7,134 bases of DNA from an uncultured Flavobacteriaceae bacterium (lineage in GTDB: Bacteria; Bacteroidota; Bacteroidia; Flavobacteriales; Flavobacteriaceae), in the NCBI GenBank assembly GCA_913052425.1, contig CAJXEG010000071.1, positions 1 to 7,134 on the forward strand. The letters are read 5' to 3'. Positions 6,361-7,134 of the stretch are shown here, piece by piece (position 1 is the first letter of the stretch; each line of letters opens with the position of its first letter). The position numbers and the translations under genes are program-made. The notes under the pieces were generated by a model. The model had not been told where the DNA came from, did no database searches, and saw only the letters and a program-made list of their open reading frames with translations.

Positions 6361-7134
6361 TGCACAAGCCGATCTTTTTTTGGGGACTTCTATTTTTTGG
6401 GATGTCATTGATGGCCCAACAGGGGGAAGTGATCAATCATATCTATGATGGAAATGAACAAGCCTCTGCCGAGCTTTTTGACGAGGCAGAAATGGCCTAT
6501 CGCAGGGCGTTGTCAAAAGCCCCCGAAAAACCGGAGGCCCTGTATAACCTTGGAAATACCCATTTCCAAGAACAGGATTTTGATGAGGCCAAACAACGCT
6601 TTTTTCAAACCCAAAAATTTGCGGAGAACAAATCCAGCAAACACCATGCTTTCCACAACCTTGGCAATGTGTTCATGAAACAAAAAGACTATGCCAAGGC
6701 CGTAGAGGCCTATAAAAATGCCCTGCGAAATAATCCCGAGGACGAAGAGACCCGATACAATTACGCTTTGGCCAAAGAGTTGTTGGAAAAGGAACAAGAG
6801 CAAGAGCAAAACCAAGATCAAAACGATCAGCAGGATCAAAATGATCAAGAGGATCAGCAGGATCAGGACAACAAGGACGAGAATAAAGAAGGCGATAAGG
6901 ACAAAGATCCCGGAAAGGAAGATGAGGACAAGGAGGGAGATGAAGGAGAGGACAAAGAGGATAAAAAAGACGAGGGGGATCAAGAAAAACAGAAACAACC
7001 GGAGCAGGATGATTCTGAAAAAGAGCAACCCTCAAAACCTCAACAAACTGAACTTTCTCCAGAGCAGATTAAAAGCTTGTTGGAAGCCATGAGCAATCAA
7101 GAGAAAAAAGTACAAGACAAAGTCAATGCCGAGA
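6357..7134 (+). CDS. batC: BatC, exported TPR protein with acidic low-complexity tail, C-terminus cut by window edge
   Basis: TPR protein of the Bat operon, open to the right edge; 259 codons are visible. The signal peptide is residues 1-20 (ending GMSLMA, then QQGEV), so it acts in the periplasm. TPR units are seen at about 28-57 (degenerate), 58-91 (ALYNLGNTHFQEQDFDEAKQ) and 95-128 (FHNLGNVFMKQKDYAKAVEA), followed by a capping helix. Residues 146-230 are almost entirely Glu, Gln, Asp, Lys and Asn, probably disordered. A helix typical of BatC follows (LSPEQIKSLLEAMSNQEKKV, 233-252). Two adjacent in-frame ATGs exist (6357 and 6360). The first gives an ATGA overlap with the batB stop, and either start gives the same signal peptide. 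The TPRs probably dock the VWA proteins BatA and BatB. Most BatC proteins end soon after this helix, so little is likely missing. Confidence 0.92.
   Translation, partial: MMHKPIFFWGLLFFGMSLMAQQGEVINHIYDGNEQASAELFDEAEMAYRRALSKAPEKPEALYNLGNTHFQEQDFDEAKQRFFQTQKFAENKSSKHHAFHNLGNVFMKQKDYAKAVEAYKNALRNNPEDEETRYNYALAKELLEKEQEQEQNQDQNDQQDQNDQEDQQDQDNKDENKEGDKDKDPGKEDEDKEGDEGEDKEDKKDEGDQEKQKQPEQDDSEKEQPSKPQQTELSPEQIKSLLEAMSNQEKKVQDKVNAE
6816..6869 (+). repeat. Six-unit 9-bp in-frame repeat (GATCARNNN) inside batC
   Basis: GATCA occurs at 6816, 6825, 6834, 6843, 6852 and 6861, exactly every 9 bases. In frame this gives six Asp-Gln-x tripeptides (DQN, DQQ, DQN, DQE, DQQ, DQD; residues 154-171). Third codons vary (AAC, CAG, AAT, GAG, CAG, GAC), so the tract is diverged. 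It is preceded by Glu-Gln dipeptides and followed by non-periodic Asp/Glu/Lys codons. Unit changes of 9 nt would keep the frame. Confidence 0.9.

Larger units (their letters stand above)
771..7134 (+). other. Predicted moxR-DUF58-orf3-batA-batB-batC operon
   Basis: Six consecutive plus-strand genes with gaps of 36, 0, 3, 1 and -4 nt and no recognisable terminator between them. The tight spacing after the second gene and the lack of Shine-Dalgarno sequences suggest one mRNA with translational coupling. The operon is incomplete on the right, where batD and batE homologues are usually found in Bacteroidota. Confidence 0.85.

Noticed and set aside
6816..6865. Six GATC sites at 9-bp spacing as a possible methylation or SeqA-type cluster or origin
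   Set aside because: The spacing comes from in-frame GAT-CAR codon repeats inside batC. No DnaA boxes or origin features are nearby.
6513..7028. Long minus-strand open frame encoding an extremely Leu/Ile/Val/Phe-rich 'membrane protein'
   Set aside because: It is the antisense of batC, including its Glu/Gln/Asp/Lys tract; GAN, CAR and AAR codons read backwards give hydrophobic codons. The plus-strand frame has a signal peptide, TPR motifs and a BatC helix.
6718..7092. Plus-strand Lys/Arg/Ile-rich open frame overlapping batC
   Set aside because: It is a +1 reading of the low-complexity GA/CA/AA-rich tract and has no independent support.

Overview
The window looks like a piece of a Bacteroidota chromosome, most likely a marine Flavobacteriaceae. 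The reasons are the gene order, the near-absence of Shine-Dalgarno sequences before the starts, and moderate-to-low GC. The genus cannot be fixed from the sequence alone. Nearly all of it is one co-directional gene block, the Bat ('Bacteroides aerotolerance') / MoxR-VWA locus. I see no mobile element, CRISPR array, tRNA or rRNA.

Layout. Positions 1-454 (minus strand) hold the N-terminal 151 residues of a classical short-chain dehydrogenase/reductase, cut by the window edge just after its catalytic Tyr. Positions 455-770 are a gene-free AT-rich spacer between divergent genes, with a weak candidate promoter and a small inverted repeat just before the operon. From 771 to the right edge all genes are on the plus strand: a MoxR-type AAA+ ATPase (771-1778); a soluble DUF58 protein with a MIDAS-type VWA fold (1815-2681); a 544-residue two-TM protein joining an exported BatD-like N-terminus, a cytoplasmic DUF4381-like segment and an extra C-terminal periplasmic domain (2682-4316); BatA (4320-5324) and BatB (5326-6360), paralogous membrane-anchored VWA proteins with intact MIDAS residues; and BatC (6357 to the edge), an exported TPR protein with a long acidic Gln/Asp/Glu/Lys tail, cut by the window. 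A second BatD and BatE would be expected beyond the right edge.

How it works together. Gaps of 36, 0, 3, 1 and -4 nt point to one transcript and probable translational coupling. MoxR and the DUF58 protein have no signal or TM and should be cytosolic. Charge distribution puts the VWA domains of BatA and BatB and the TPRs of BatC in the periplasm. The 544-residue protein is predicted to have a positively flanked helical domain in the cytosol and domains on both ends in the periplasm, so it is the best candidate to connect the two halves. MoxR ATPases with VWA partners are generally thought to act as chaperone or metal-insertion machines, and bat loci have been linked to oxygen or stress tolerance. 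The substrate is not known from this sequence.

Novelty. The locus as a whole is a known conserved system. The items most worth a second look are the architecture of the 544-residue protein, the predicted membrane split of the machinery, and the 9-nt-periodic repeat in batC.
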